Shown here one piece after another: positions 33,099-40,930 of a stretch of DNA of 64,000 nt. Numbering within the stretch: position 1 is the stretch's first letter; each line of letters opens with the position of its first letter. A program made the position numbers and the translations under genes. The stretch covers positions 1,674,001-1,738,000 of the forward strand of contig NZ_CP015732.1 in the NCBI RefSeq assembly GCF_001750145.1, in the 5' to 3' direction. Under the pieces are notes generated by a model. It did not search any database. It was not told where the DNA came from and saw nothing but the letters and a program-made list of their open reading frames with translations. The stretch comes from Arthrobacter sp. U41. GTDB lineage: Bacteria > Actinomycetota > Actinomycetes > Actinomycetales > Micrococcaceae.

Positions 33099-33736
33099 AG
33101 GTTCCCCTTAGGAGGTTGGGTTGGCGGTGGCGAATAACGACACGCGCCATAGGCGTGCGCTTTAGCGAGATTGTTGCGTTACGCGGAGCTTGCTCCGCCC
33201 TCCGGGCTGCGCGGCGCTCCGCTATGCCTTGACAGCCGGATCGCTAATCCGGTTGCAGGGCGGTGTCACAGCCCGTCGATGACCTTGCCGTGGGGCAACG
33301 CCATCGCCTTCCTTGACGCAGCAATAGTTGACCGAGGGCGGTGTGGCTTGCTTGGCCTTTGCCTAAAGGCAAAGGTCGCCGGTCTCCGCTGCTGGTGGGG
33401 TGTCGAAAATGTGCCCGCGACGGGTGCGGGCCTACCGACGTGGAAGACCCTAGGGGGTCCTCAGACCCCTACCTTGTCGGTAAGGGACTTCGCCGCCCGT
33501 CAGGGGCGTCGAAACCGTGACATAGATCAATTTAGGTAGTTCCAATGGGTAGAACTTCTTAGGTAGTTCTACCCAAGGTAGAGAGGTGAGGTAGTTAGGC
33601 AGTGGTATTTCCTGGGTCCCGGGGATGAAACCCCGGGGTAGGGGTAGGGCGGCAGTTCAGGGGTACCCCGAGGGGCTTTTGCTGCCCCCCCCCGGGGCGG
33701 ACTTTCGGGTGCCCCTCCCGTGCTGCGACAGCGGCG
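33099..33736. other. Structured noncoding region, possible replication or transfer origin
   Basis: 640 bp without a supported gene but rich in dyads: CCTTTGCC/GGCAAAGG (33356-33375), a GC-rich hairpin near 33618-33640, and the repeat cluster at 33533-33600. It lies downstream of two small helix-turn-helix genes. An origin function is inference. Confidence 0.45.
33533..33600. repeat. Iteron-like repeats and a 9-bp inverted repeat
   Basis: TAGGTAGTTC occurs at 33533-33542 and 33560-33569 (27-nt period); a third, partial copy (GAGGTAGTTAG) is near 33588-33598. GGGTAGAAC (33547-33555) and GTTCTACCC (33566-33574) form a perfect inverted repeat. Such arrays bind replication initiators or autoregulators. 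Confidence 0.65.
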
Positions 33737-34129
33737 TTAATGCCAGACGTCAGGACGGCCAGCCTCGTTCATGCGTTGGAGCTCCTGCAGCCGGGGCGGA
33801 ATGGCCGCTCCGGTATCGGCGATCTGCACGCTCGGTGATTCTTCGACGACGGGGATCGTGATGGTGTATCTGATGGAACTGTTGTACTGACGGTCCTTCC
33901 GCAGGTACCCCCTGGCTTCGGCGACCCGTGTGTGCTTTGAAACGATGGGCTCGGAGAGCCCCGTGGCTTTGGCAAGTGTTGCGACGGTGGCATAGGCAAC
34001 ACCCGTGTTGTTGTTGGCGTAGGTGGCCATCGCCCAGCAGACGGCCCTAACCCCCGTCGGCAGGTCGGACTCCCGGATCGCTTTCGAATACTGCAAGGGG
34101 CGTGACGGCTCGCCAGGGACAAAGCTCAC
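33737..34129 (-). CDS. Winged-helix DNA-binding protein, Rep-like
   Basis: 130 aa. Residues 20-95 form a winged helix-turn-helix (AVCWAMATYANNNTGVAYAT, LAKATGLSEPIVSKHTRVA, then a basic wing ARGYLRKDRQYNSSIRYTI), the kind found in small plasmid or integrative-element replication and regulatory proteins. The C-terminal 30 residues are acidic. It overlaps the upstream gene by 4 nt (ATGA), so the two are translated together. It lies next to iteron-like repeats. Confidence 0.68.
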   Translation of the reverse strand: MSFVPGEPSRPLQYSKAIRESDLPTGVRAVCWAMATYANNNTGVAYATVATLAKATGLSEPIVSKHTRVAEARGYLRKDRQYNSSIRYTITIPVVEESPSVQIADTGAAIPPRLQELQRMNEAGRPDVWH

Positions 34130-34521
34130 AGTTCTCCCTCCGGAATCGTCAGGGACCAGCCGCGGGACTTGTTGTAGCGGTTGCCCTGGAAGCGGCCCAC
34201 GTACCCGGCCACCTGCAGTTCCCGGATGGTGTCGAACACTGCGGGGTCAGTCCTGTGGCGGCCAAGGGAATCGTTCACGCGCTGCCAGTTAGTAAAAGTG
34301 ACGCGGCCGAGTCCGACGGTCCGGGCCAATACGACAGCCGCCGCGAGGGCTTCCGATGACAGTTCGTTGTCCCCGCCGACAACTTCGAGCCAGCGGTCCA
34401 AGTGCGGGTTTGTTGCGACGAACGCGGTGTTGTTGCGTCCGCACTGTTCAGCGCACCGCGGCTCGTCTGCCCGCGACGCGTGAGCATCCTCAGAGGACGA
34501 CGGATCGGTCAAAGGGAACAT
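34126..34521 (-). CDS. Winged-helix-like protein of the integrative element
   Basis: 131 aa. Hydrophilic N-terminus (about 35 residues), then ATNPHLDRWLEVVGGDNELS and a helical region resembling a winged helix (GRVTFTNWQRVNDSLGRHRT, IRELQVAGYVGRFQGNRYNK). ATG 34521 has a perfect GGAGG site. Second gene after the excisionase on this strand and coupled to the Rep-like gene at 33737. No family name recognised; replication or regulation of the element is inferred from position. Confidence 0.62.
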   Translation of the reverse strand: MFPLTDPSSSEDAHASRADEPRCAEQCGRNNTAFVATNPHLDRWLEVVGGDNELSSEALAAAVVLARTVGLGRVTFTNWQRVNDSLGRHRTDPAVFDTIRELQVAGYVGRFQGNRYNKSRGWSLTIPEGEL

Positions 34522-34663
34522 AAATACCTCCGTTGGTGAGGACGAAGCCAGGGGCTGGCCCGGCCAGGGATGAAGTGCTCAAATGATGTGGAACCGCTGT
34601 GCTGGCCCACTTGCGGTTGGCGGTGAATTCTGTTGGCCGCGAACGACCGAAGTGAGAGTTCCG

Positions 34664-34889
34664 CTAGTGCCGGCCTTCATGAGCGGACATGAAAGCGGCC
34701 AAGGCTTCGACTGAGTAGCGCACGAGGCCCCCCGCCTTTGATGTACCGGGGGCCACTCTTGGTGTTGTTTGCGAGCCAGCGCGGGGGCACATTCAGGTAG
34801 GCCGCCGCTTCGGTGCGGGTGAGGTAGATCGAGCGCGTATCTTCTAGCCCTTTAGTCCCGGGCGGAGGCCCTGATTGCGCATTTGCCAT
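34664..34889 (-). pseudogene. xis: Excisionase/AlpA-type HTH protein, frameshifted
   Basis: ATG 34889 (AAGGG upstream) starts a typical excisionase: IYLTRTEAAAYLNVPPRWLA and NNTKSGPRYIKGGG. Here a run of six C on the plus strand (34728-34733) shifts the frame: as written it continues PRALLSRSLGRF and stops at 34677. With one base less, the frame continues GLVRYSVEALAAFMSAHEGR, the normal end of this family, stopping at 34664. Either the gene is inactivated or the base count is wrong. It would direct excision together with the integrase. Confidence 0.82.
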
Positions 34890-34924
34890 GACATCCCTTC
34901 ATAGTTCGACTCTTGTGTTCAGAC

Positions 34925-34953
34925 TTGACTACTTTGAACAACGAAACTAAAGT
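34925..34953 (+). promoter_or_regulatory. Candidate promoter for the rightward genes of the element
   Basis: TTGACT (34925-34930), exactly 17 nt, TAAAGT (34948-34953). The leader is short and several AAAGTT motifs lie nearby, possible operator elements. Confidence 0.6.
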
Positions 34954-34960
34954 TAGCGGC

Positions 34961-35851
34961 ATGGATTCAAAGTTGTCAACCATGAACCAGAGGACTTCGA
35001 CTGTGAACGATTACAGTGAAGATATGAAGTCCGAAGATGCCAGCCCCATCCTCAGAAAGCTCACTGAAGAAGTTGCTCTCGAGTATCAGCACCCGCAGGC
35101 CGCGCCGCGAGAGCGCTTATATGAAGACTTCGCCCTTCTTATCCGCCGCCCTAGAGACGGATGGGCCGTAGGGCTTAGGGTCGACTTCACAACCGAGTCG
35201 TGGTCGATCGCCGAAGTCGTAGCATTCCCGGCCGGACAGGTGCAGTCCCTTCCGCAGGTAGACACCGAGGACGTGCATTCCTACGTTGAAGAATCGGTGA
35301 ACCGGGCGCGAGGAAGACGGCGGGTAGCTGAGAAACAGCTTGCTAAACTCGCCACCAACACTGCCTTCATCGAGCAGCGGTTTGAAACATGGCGGGACAA
35401 GGCAGCTCCGCGAACCAATGTCGAGTACGCAGCCCTTGCGGCAAAGTACGCCGAGCAAATTCGGCTGGGAAACAGCCGCGCGACGGCAACGCTCGCGGAA
35501 TTAGTGGACATGTCGCCCTCGGTTATGGCTCAGCGAATCAAAGAAGCAAGACGCCGGGCCCTTCTGACGCCTGGTGAACAGGGTCGCGCCTCTGGTGCAC
35601 TCACGCCGCTTGGAGTTCTGTACACGGATCCCCAATTCCCGGGGATGCGCAGCCTGCGGTTGGCCGGTATGACCCAGCGCGGAATCGCAGATAAGTACGG
35701 GATTGAAGAGCGCTTGGTGTGGGCCGCTTTAATGGGTGAGGGCTATTCCGATGGAGAGGGTCTAATACTTTCGGCCGATGTCTTGCCGTCTAAGCAAGGG
35801 ATTCCACTGACCGCAGAAGACATAATGCGCAATATCCACCGGACACGATGA
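34961..35851 (+). CDS. Hypothetical protein of the integrative element
   Basis: 296 aa, hydrophilic. A helix-turn-helix-like stretch lies in the second half (ATATLAELVDMSPSVMAQRI and KEARRRALLT), and another repeated helical part follows (RGIADKYGIEERLVWAALMG). It could be a regulator. No family recognised. It is 4 nt upstream of the integrase gene and likely co-transcribed. I chose ATG 34961 just after the candidate promoter; ATGs at 34982 and 35024 are possible. Confidence 0.6.
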   Translation: MDSKLSTMNQRTSTVNDYSEDMKSEDASPILRKLTEEVALEYQHPQAAPRERLYEDFALLIRRPRDGWAVGLRVDFTTESWSIAEVVAFPAGQVQSLPQVDTEDVHSYVEESVNRARGRRRVAEKQLAKLATNTAFIEQRFETWRDKAAPRTNVEYAALAAKYAEQIRLGNSRATATLAELVDMSPSVMAQRIKEARRRALLTPGEQGRASGALTPLGVLYTDPQFPGMRSLRLAGMTQRGIADKYGIEERLVWAALMGEGYSDGEGLILSADVLPSKQGIPLTAEDIMRNIHRTR

Positions 35852-35854
35852 GCT

Positions 35855-37352
35855 ATGGGCATCCGGAAATTGGACTGGGCTGTTTCGTACTCGTCGGCCT
35901 CTGGGAAACGGCTCCGGAACGAATACGACACTGAATCCAGGGCTAGGGCATTCGCGACACGCCAAACAGTTCGGGCATCTGAACTCGGTCTAGAGCGTCC
36001 AAGCGTCTCGCGGCTGAAACCTCGACGGTGGGAGGCTGGGTATCAGGACCCTGAGGGAAAATGGAAGACGCGGCGGTTCGAAAGCAAAGCCGAAGCCACT
36101 GAATTCGCCATGGGCCAGACCAAGTCGGTAAGGGCCGGTACGTATATCGACCCCAAATCAGCGGCCGGGATGACCGTAGCGGCCTTGTACGAACTGTGGA
36201 TCGATCGAATCAAGTCAGTGGGTGCATCTGGCAGGCGCGCTGCCACGCCCAAGACAATACAGGGCTATGAGTGGTTATATGCCCGATTGATAAAGCCCTA
36301 CTGGCAGGACTACCCCCTGAGCACTGTGACTTACGCCGGCGTCGCCCGGTGGACACAGAACATGAAAGGCGTGGCCGGCTCTACCGCGAGCAGCGACACG
36401 AGAGCCAGGGCCTCCAAGCAATTGTCGAGAATGCTTGATCATGCCGTCGGTCTAAAAGTCCTAGGTGTGAATCCGGCCAAGGATTCTGCGGGGGGGACGT
36501 GACTACGTCCCGCACATGACCGCCGGCCGTGAATCCGTCTATCTCACCCGTCCCCAGCTTGAGCGGCTCGCTGCATGTTCCGATCGATATGAACTCCTTG
36601 TAAGGTTCACCGGACTCACTGGGCTTAGATGGGGGGAAGTTACGGCTCTGGTTGTCGGAGATCTCGATCTCGGTCCCCGGCCGTACGTGTCCGTGTCCAA
36701 GGCCTATTCCGAGGTGAACGGTCGGCTGCTCTTGGGCGAAACCAAGGGCCACGCGGCCCGTGACGTGCCCCTGCCAGCTTCCCTTGTCGAGGATCTTTTA
36801 CTGCTGGTGCGGGGGAAGACTGCCGAGGCTTTGCTATTCCCGTCCTCTCAAGGCCTGCCGATGCGCAACTCCAACTTCACAAGGCGGTACTACGAACCAG
36901 CCAGACAGTTGGCGTCGACTAGCGTCGGCCGCGTGCAGGCCGCCCTGGGTATAACTGAGACGCGGCGAGGGCTGGCAGTATTCGGCGACGTTACTTTGGC
37001 CGCGCTGACCGGCTTCCAATATGACCTGGAAATGCCAAACGCCGGTGCCATTGGCGAGGAAACCTGGCGGGCGCTTGCCTCCGAAGCCAGCGTTTCAGAT
37101 GAGCAGCGTGCTTGGCTGCTTCGGTCGGGCGGCATCACGCTGGTATACGGGGACATGGATTTCCGGCCGCCGGTGTTCCATGATCTGAGGCACACCGCCG
37201 TCAGCCTGTACCTGTCCGTGACCAAGAACGTCAAGCATGTGCAGCGCATCGCCGGCCACAAGGACGGTACGACGACCATCAATACCTACGGCGCTCTATT
37301 CGATGACGACTTTTTCAAGGCTGCGGCGGGACTCGATTCGCTAGCCAAATGA
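35855..37352 (+). pseudogene. int: Tyrosine recombinase (integrase), frameshifted, with a peptidoglycan-binding-like insertion
   Basis: Two open frames (35855-36502 and from before 36516 to 37352) join into one integrase if one base is removed or added in the G7 run at 36490-36496. The first part is the arm and core-binding SAM-like region (TPKTIQGYEWLYARLIKPYW). The second holds the catalytic residues: Arg (TGLRWGE), beta-hairpin Lys (GETKGHAARDVPL), HxxR (FHDLRHTAV), His (AGHKDG) and Tyr (INTYGAL). Between the Arg and HxxR boxes about 75 extra residues are inserted, of which 36921-37088 resemble a PG_binding_1 domain. As written no full integrase is made. The tRNA-derived attachment site lies 80 nt downstream. 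Confidence 0.88.
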
Positions 37353-37369
37353 CGACGCACGGGAGACCT

Positions 37370-37389
37370 CCTCTGGTAAACCTCTGGTA
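37370..37389 (+). repeat. Direct repeat in the attachment region (candidate arm-type sites)
   Basis: CCTCTGGTA at 37370-37378 and 37381-37389, 11-nt period, between the integrase stop and the tRNA fragment. Confidence 0.5.
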
Positions 37390-37432
37390 TGCGGGAAGAA
37401 GTTCTTGCTCCCATTGGGATGTAGGTCCATTC

Positions 37433-37486
37433 AGCGTTCGACTGAAAATCGAAAGGTCACCGGATCGACGCCGGTCGGAGCCACCA
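37433..37486 (+). other. Attachment site: 3' fragment of tRNA-Phe(GAA)
   Basis: 54 nt fold as the 3' part of a tRNA: anticodon arm TTCGA-CTGAAAA-TCGAA with anticodon GAA at 37444-37446, variable loop AGGTC, T arm ACCGG-ATCGACG-CCGGT, acceptor strand CGGAGCC, discriminator A and encoded CCA. The 5' part (acceptor GGCTCCG, D arm) is absent upstream. Such fragments are left when an element integrates into a tRNA 3' end, so this is the outer att site on the integrase side. T-loop position 54 is A rather than T. Confidence 0.85.
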
Positions 37487-37489
37487 GCT

Positions 37490-37536
37490 AAAACCCCGCA
37501 GTTCCTCGTGTTTACACGGGAACGGCGGGGTTTTTT
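37490..37536 (+). terminator. Intrinsic terminator after the tRNA fragment
   Basis: 10-bp outer stem AAAACCCCGC (37490-37499) with GCGGGGTTTT (37525-37534), a further inner stem GTTCC/GGAAC and CGTG/CACG, followed by TT. Probably the original terminator of the tRNA-Phe gene. Confidence 0.85.
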
Positions 37537-37711
37537 CGTTGGTTCGTCCGGACGCATGCCCCTCGCCCGCGGACGCCACGGCGAGCCAGCAGCGGCCCCG
37601 CCTGCTCCGCGGCCGGGGCCCAACGACCCTTACCTTGACCGGGCGACGCTGGTGGACTTGATATCCAGGCTGTGACCAATCCGAGTGATTGAACCCCGAG
37701 GGGGCAACGCG

Positions 37712-38386
37712 ATGACACACCGCACACCCGGCCGGGTGGTGCTTGCCGCAGGTGCTGCCGCCGGTATCACCGCCGGATACCTGACAGCACTCCGCCCGCG
37801 CCTGCTTCGCGCAGGTGCCACCGACAGCGAAGTACAGGGACCCTACCCCGGTGCAGGGCTGATTCCGGACAGCACCCGAAGCGCGACCATGGCCGTGACC
37901 ATCAATGCGCCGCCCTCCCGCGTGTGGCCCTGGCTGGTACAGATGGGGACCGACCGGGGCGGATGGTACAGCTGGGACCGACTCGATAACTTCGGGCGCC
38001 GCAGCGCTGAGAAGATCCATCCTGAATGGCAGGAAATCGCCCTGGGCGACCACCTGGCGGCAAAGCCGGACGGCAGCCAGTGGTGGGAGGTCGCGGCACT
38101 GGAACCCGAGCGGTTTTTGGGTCTCCGCATGTCCCTCGATCTGCGGGGGCGTCCGTTTGACCCGCGTCGAGAACGGCCGCGTTATTACACCGACTCGATC
38201 TGGGGATTCGAGCTGAAGGAGTCTGCAGGTGGACGCACCCGGCTGGCCGTCAGCGGGTACTGGGCGCTGAGACCGAAATGGCTTCAACCCTTCATCAGCG
38301 TTGTCTTGCTGGAGCCCTCCCACTGGGTCATGCAGACCCGCCAGTTCTCGAACCTCAAGCGCCTCGCCGAATCCTCAACGGCCTGA
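37712..38386 (+). CDS. SRPBCC (START-like) family protein with N-terminal membrane segment
   Basis: 224 aa. A short hydrophobic N-terminus (VVLAAGAAAGITAGYLTAL) precedes a SRPBCC/polyketide-cyclase-like domain: AVTINAPPSRVWPWLVQMGT, GGWYSWDRLDN, and a late FELKESAGGRTRLAVSGYW. The family binds hydrophobic ligands; the ligand here is unknown. ATG 37712 follows GAGGGGG by 7 nt. It is the first gene to the right of the integrated element and convergent with the tandem hydrolase. Confidence 0.8.
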   Translation: MTHRTPGRVVLAAGAAAGITAGYLTALRPRLLRAGATDSEVQGPYPGAGLIPDSTRSATMAVTINAPPSRVWPWLVQMGTDRGGWYSWDRLDNFGRRSAEKIHPEWQEIALGDHLAAKPDGSQWWEVAALEPERFLGLRMSLDLRGRPFDPRRERPRYYTDSIWGFELKESAGGRTRLAVSGYWALRPKWLQPFISVVLLEPSHWVMQTRQFSNLKRLAESSTA

Positions 38387-38395
38387 CGCTCCCGG

Positions 38396-40282
38396 TCAGG
38401 GTCGGCGCAGGAACTCCCGCACGGCATCAATGTACTCCGCGGTGTGTGTTGCCATCACCCCGTGGCCTGCGTCCGCGAAAAGACGGATTTCTGCCGCGGG
38501 ATAGAGGGCGCGGAGGGCCGCACGTGCCTGGGGCGGGAACGCCTGGTCGTGCTCCGACTCGATCAGCAGCACCGGTGCCGGCGGCGCCGGGGGCGTGCCT
38601 ACACCCGGCGCTTCGGCACCGGGCAGACGGGAAAATTCCTGCATCTCCCGCAGGGCGGACAGCAGATCCTCCTTGCCCAGCTGGCTGAGGATGTCCGACA
38701 GCAGCATGTTCCAGAAAGCCGCGTCCTCCTGCGTGCCGGTTGCAAACCAGCGGCGCCAGTTCCAGCCGGTCAGATAACGCACAGCGCCTTCCGGAAGAAC
38801 GGCGAGGAAGCTGATCAGGAACGGGAGCAAGGGGAGCGGGGCTGCGGCAGGGCTTCCGGTGTTCGCGAGCACGAGGCGCCGCACACGTTCGGGATGGCGC
38901 CGGGCGAAGGTCTGGGCCACAAATCCGCCGAAGGAGGAACCCAGCATGTCAGCCTGCTTGACTCCCTCGGCGTCGAGGATCGCCGCCAGGCCGTCCGCGA
39001 GCCCGGCGATGCCGGCGCCGGCCGGGTAGGCCGGCGCCAGGACGCGGAAGTCCCGTTCCAGCGCTTCGATCAGCAGCAGGTACAGGTCCGGCATCCTGGT
39101 CCCCCCGGAGGGCAGCAGCACCGTCTGCTCACCCGAGCCGCCGGCAAGGTAGCGCCAGCGCACGCCGGCGACGTCGAGCGTCCTGTACGGGTGGCCGGCA
39201 CGGAACCCGGCAAGCCTGGCGTCCAGCGCCGCGGGCGGCACGGTCTCCGGTTCAGCCCGGCGGAGTTCGGATGCCGGACGGTGCGGCGCGGCGGCGGGGC
39301 TTCCGCTGCGTCCCGCGGAAAGGGAACGGCCTTCGAGGAAGCGTCCGACGACGTCGGCGTATTCGGCCGGGTGGGTGACGGCCGCCCAGTGGCCGCCCTG
39401 GCCAAACACGTGCGCGCGGGCGCCGGGATACGTGGCCAGCAGGGCCTCGCGTTCGCGCGACGTAAAGCCGCGGTCGTCGGAAGCGGCGATCACCAGCACC
39501 TCCTCCGGGCGTTCGAAGGTCAACGCCGCGGCGTAACGGTCCGGATATGCCGCCAGATCCAGCAGCACCGCCAGGCGCGCCAGGGCCGATTCCTTGGTGT
39601 GTGCTGCGAAAAGGTCCTCCGCGTAGGCGGTGAGGAAAGCACGCTCGGCGGCTTCTGCCCCCGAGGCAAGGCGCGCGAGCCTCGGACGGTAGAAAGCGGC
39701 AAGGGCGGTCTTGGGCAGCATCGAGAAAACACGGACGAAGGCGCCCACCAGGCGCGTATGGCCCGGGGTGTAGAGACCGAAACCGGAGAGGATGAGCTTG
39801 TCCACCCGCTGCGGATAACGGCGTGCAAAGGCGTGCGCGACGCCGGCGCCGAGGGAATGCCCGAAAACACTCGCCGACTCGATGCCCTCGGCGTCGAGGA
39901 CAGCCGCGACCCCTGCCAGGATTTCGGCCATGGTCCGCACCGGGGGATAAGAGGGGGAGACAACGCGGAAACGGGGTTCGAAAGCGGTGATCGTGCGGAA
40001 TGCGGAATCGCCGAAGGAGAAGCCGCCGCCCAGGACGAGAAGCGCCGGTCTGGCTTCCCCGGGCCCCGGGGGTACCTCCGCAGCAGGGTGCGCGGCGCTT
40101 TCCGCATCTGCCGGGGCGCGGGGCGCGGCGGGCCCCGCGATGTACCTCCATTCGACGCCGCCGACCGTCAGTGAACGGTACGGGTGGGTGGCGCGGAACG
40201 CCCTGAGCTCGGCATAGCCGTCTATGGATCCTCCCGCCGGATGGCCTGACACTGGGGAGACTACGCCGTTCCTTCCGGCCAT
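38396..40282 (-). CDS. Tandem-duplicated alpha/beta hydrolase
   Basis: About 628 aa made of two alpha/beta hydrolase domains (about 25-320 and 355-627). Each begins with the same element, FRATHPYRSLTVGGVEWRYI and FRAGHPYRTLDVAGVRWRYL, so the gene arose by internal duplication and fusion. Nucleophiles are Ser in GHSLGAG (S143) and GSSFGGF (S450); late His in GGHWAAVTHP and GHGVMATH. Both copies keep their catalytic residues. Substrate unknown. ATG 40282 is chosen; no clear ribosome-binding site, and the frame is open to 40462. Confidence 0.82.
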   Translation of the reverse strand: MAGRNGVVSPVSGHPAGGSIDGYAELRAFRATHPYRSLTVGGVEWRYIAGPAAPRAPADAESAAHPAAEVPPGPGEARPALLVLGGGFSFGDSAFRTITAFEPRFRVVSPSYPPVRTMAEILAGVAAVLDAEGIESASVFGHSLGAGVAHAFARRYPQRVDKLILSGFGLYTPGHTRLVGAFVRVFSMLPKTALAAFYRPRLARLASGAEAAERAFLTAYAEDLFAAHTKESALARLAVLLDLAAYPDRYAAALTFERPEEVLVIAASDDRGFTSREREALLATYPGARAHVFGQGGHWAAVTHPAEYADVVGRFLEGRSLSAGRSGSPAAAPHRPASELRRAEPETVPPAALDARLAGFRAGHPYRTLDVAGVRWRYLAGGSGEQTVLLPSGGTRMPDLYLLLIEALERDFRVLAPAYPAGAGIAGLADGLAAILDAEGVKQADMLGSSFGGFVAQTFARRHPERVRRLVLANTGSPAAAPLPLLPFLISFLAVLPEGAVRYLTGWNWRRWFATGTQEDAAFWNMLLSDILSQLGKEDLLSALREMQEFSRLPGAEAPGVGTPPAPPAPVLLIESEHDQAFPPQARAALRALYPAAEIRLFADAGHGVMATHTAEYIDAVREFLRRP

Positions 40283-40401
40283 GGCAATCGGTTCATTTGA
40301 GCAGGTCCGGCTAGACTCGCACGCTGGGGAAAGAACGCCAAGGCCGCCGGCAGCCTGATCGGGCCGGCGGTGCAATCTCAACCGAAAAGTGATTCCTAAA
40401 C

Positions 40402-40860
40402 GTGATCTTGAAGAATGTTGCACGCCCGCTGACCATTTGCACCCTCCTGGCCACCCTTGCACTCACCGCCTGCTCGGCGCCGGACGCCGGCAGTGCGCCG
40501 TCGTCCAGTCCCGCAACGTCTGCCGCAACGTCTGCCGCGGCGGCGAGCCCCAGCAAGTCCTCCGGGCTCTGGGGTGACTTCCCCACGGCGGCGGAAGCCT
40601 GCGCCGAGATCTCCGAGCAGGCCACGGGCTCCACGCTTCTGCCGCTCACGGCCGCACAAAGCACGGCGGCCGAACTGGAGCAGGCCAAGGCGGAGCTGAA
40701 CCGCGCCGCGGAACGCGCCCCCGAGAGCATCAAGGCCGACTTCACTGCCCTGAGCCAGACGGCCATCGCCGGCATCAAAGACCAGACCGTCTTCTCCAGC
40801 GGGAAACTCCAGGACGCGATGACCCCGGTGCAGGGCTGGCTCGCCGCCAACTGCACGTAG
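40402..40860 (+). CDS. Small lipoprotein
   Basis: 152 aa from GTG 40402. Lipobox LTAC (C24), a Ser/Ala/Thr linker to about 55, then a helical domain (AAELEQAKAELNRAAERAPE, FTALSQTAIAGIKDQ). No family recognised. Lipid-anchored outside the membrane. Confidence 0.75.
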   Translation: MILKNVARPLTICTLLATLALTACSAPDAGSAPSSSPATSAATSAAAASPSKSSGLWGDFPTAAEACAEISEQATGSTLLPLTAAQSTAAELEQAKAELNRAAERAPESIKADFTALSQTAIAGIKDQTVFSSGKLQDAMTPVQGWLAANCT

Positions 40861-40930
40861 CAGGACCCCAGGCGGCCATCTTGTCGATGGCAGGTACTAG
40901 GGTGGTCACAAAGAGAAGGGGGAGTGCCTT

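Larger units (their letters stand above)
33533..37486. mobile_element. Right end of a tRNA-Phe-integrated element (ori-like repeats, xis, int, att)
   Basis: Gene order repeats/Rep-like proteins/excisionase/regulator-like/integrase/att matches small actinobacterial integrative elements such as AICEs. No FtsK-type transfer gene is visible, so mobility by itself is not supported. Only this right end is defined. The element may reach far to the left, past the window edge. Confidence 0.7.

Noticed and set aside
37412..37486. A complete tRNA-Phe gene
   Set aside because: No sequence upstream pairs with the acceptor strand CGGAGCC and no D arm is present; only the 3' part is tRNA.
1..37486. Insertion sequences as the cause of the gene breaks
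   Set aside because: No transposase and no terminal inverted repeat with target duplication was found at any relic.
37685..37711. GTG 37685 as start of the SRPBCC protein
   Set aside because: ATG 37712 has a much better ribosome-binding site at proper distance and starts just before the membrane segment.
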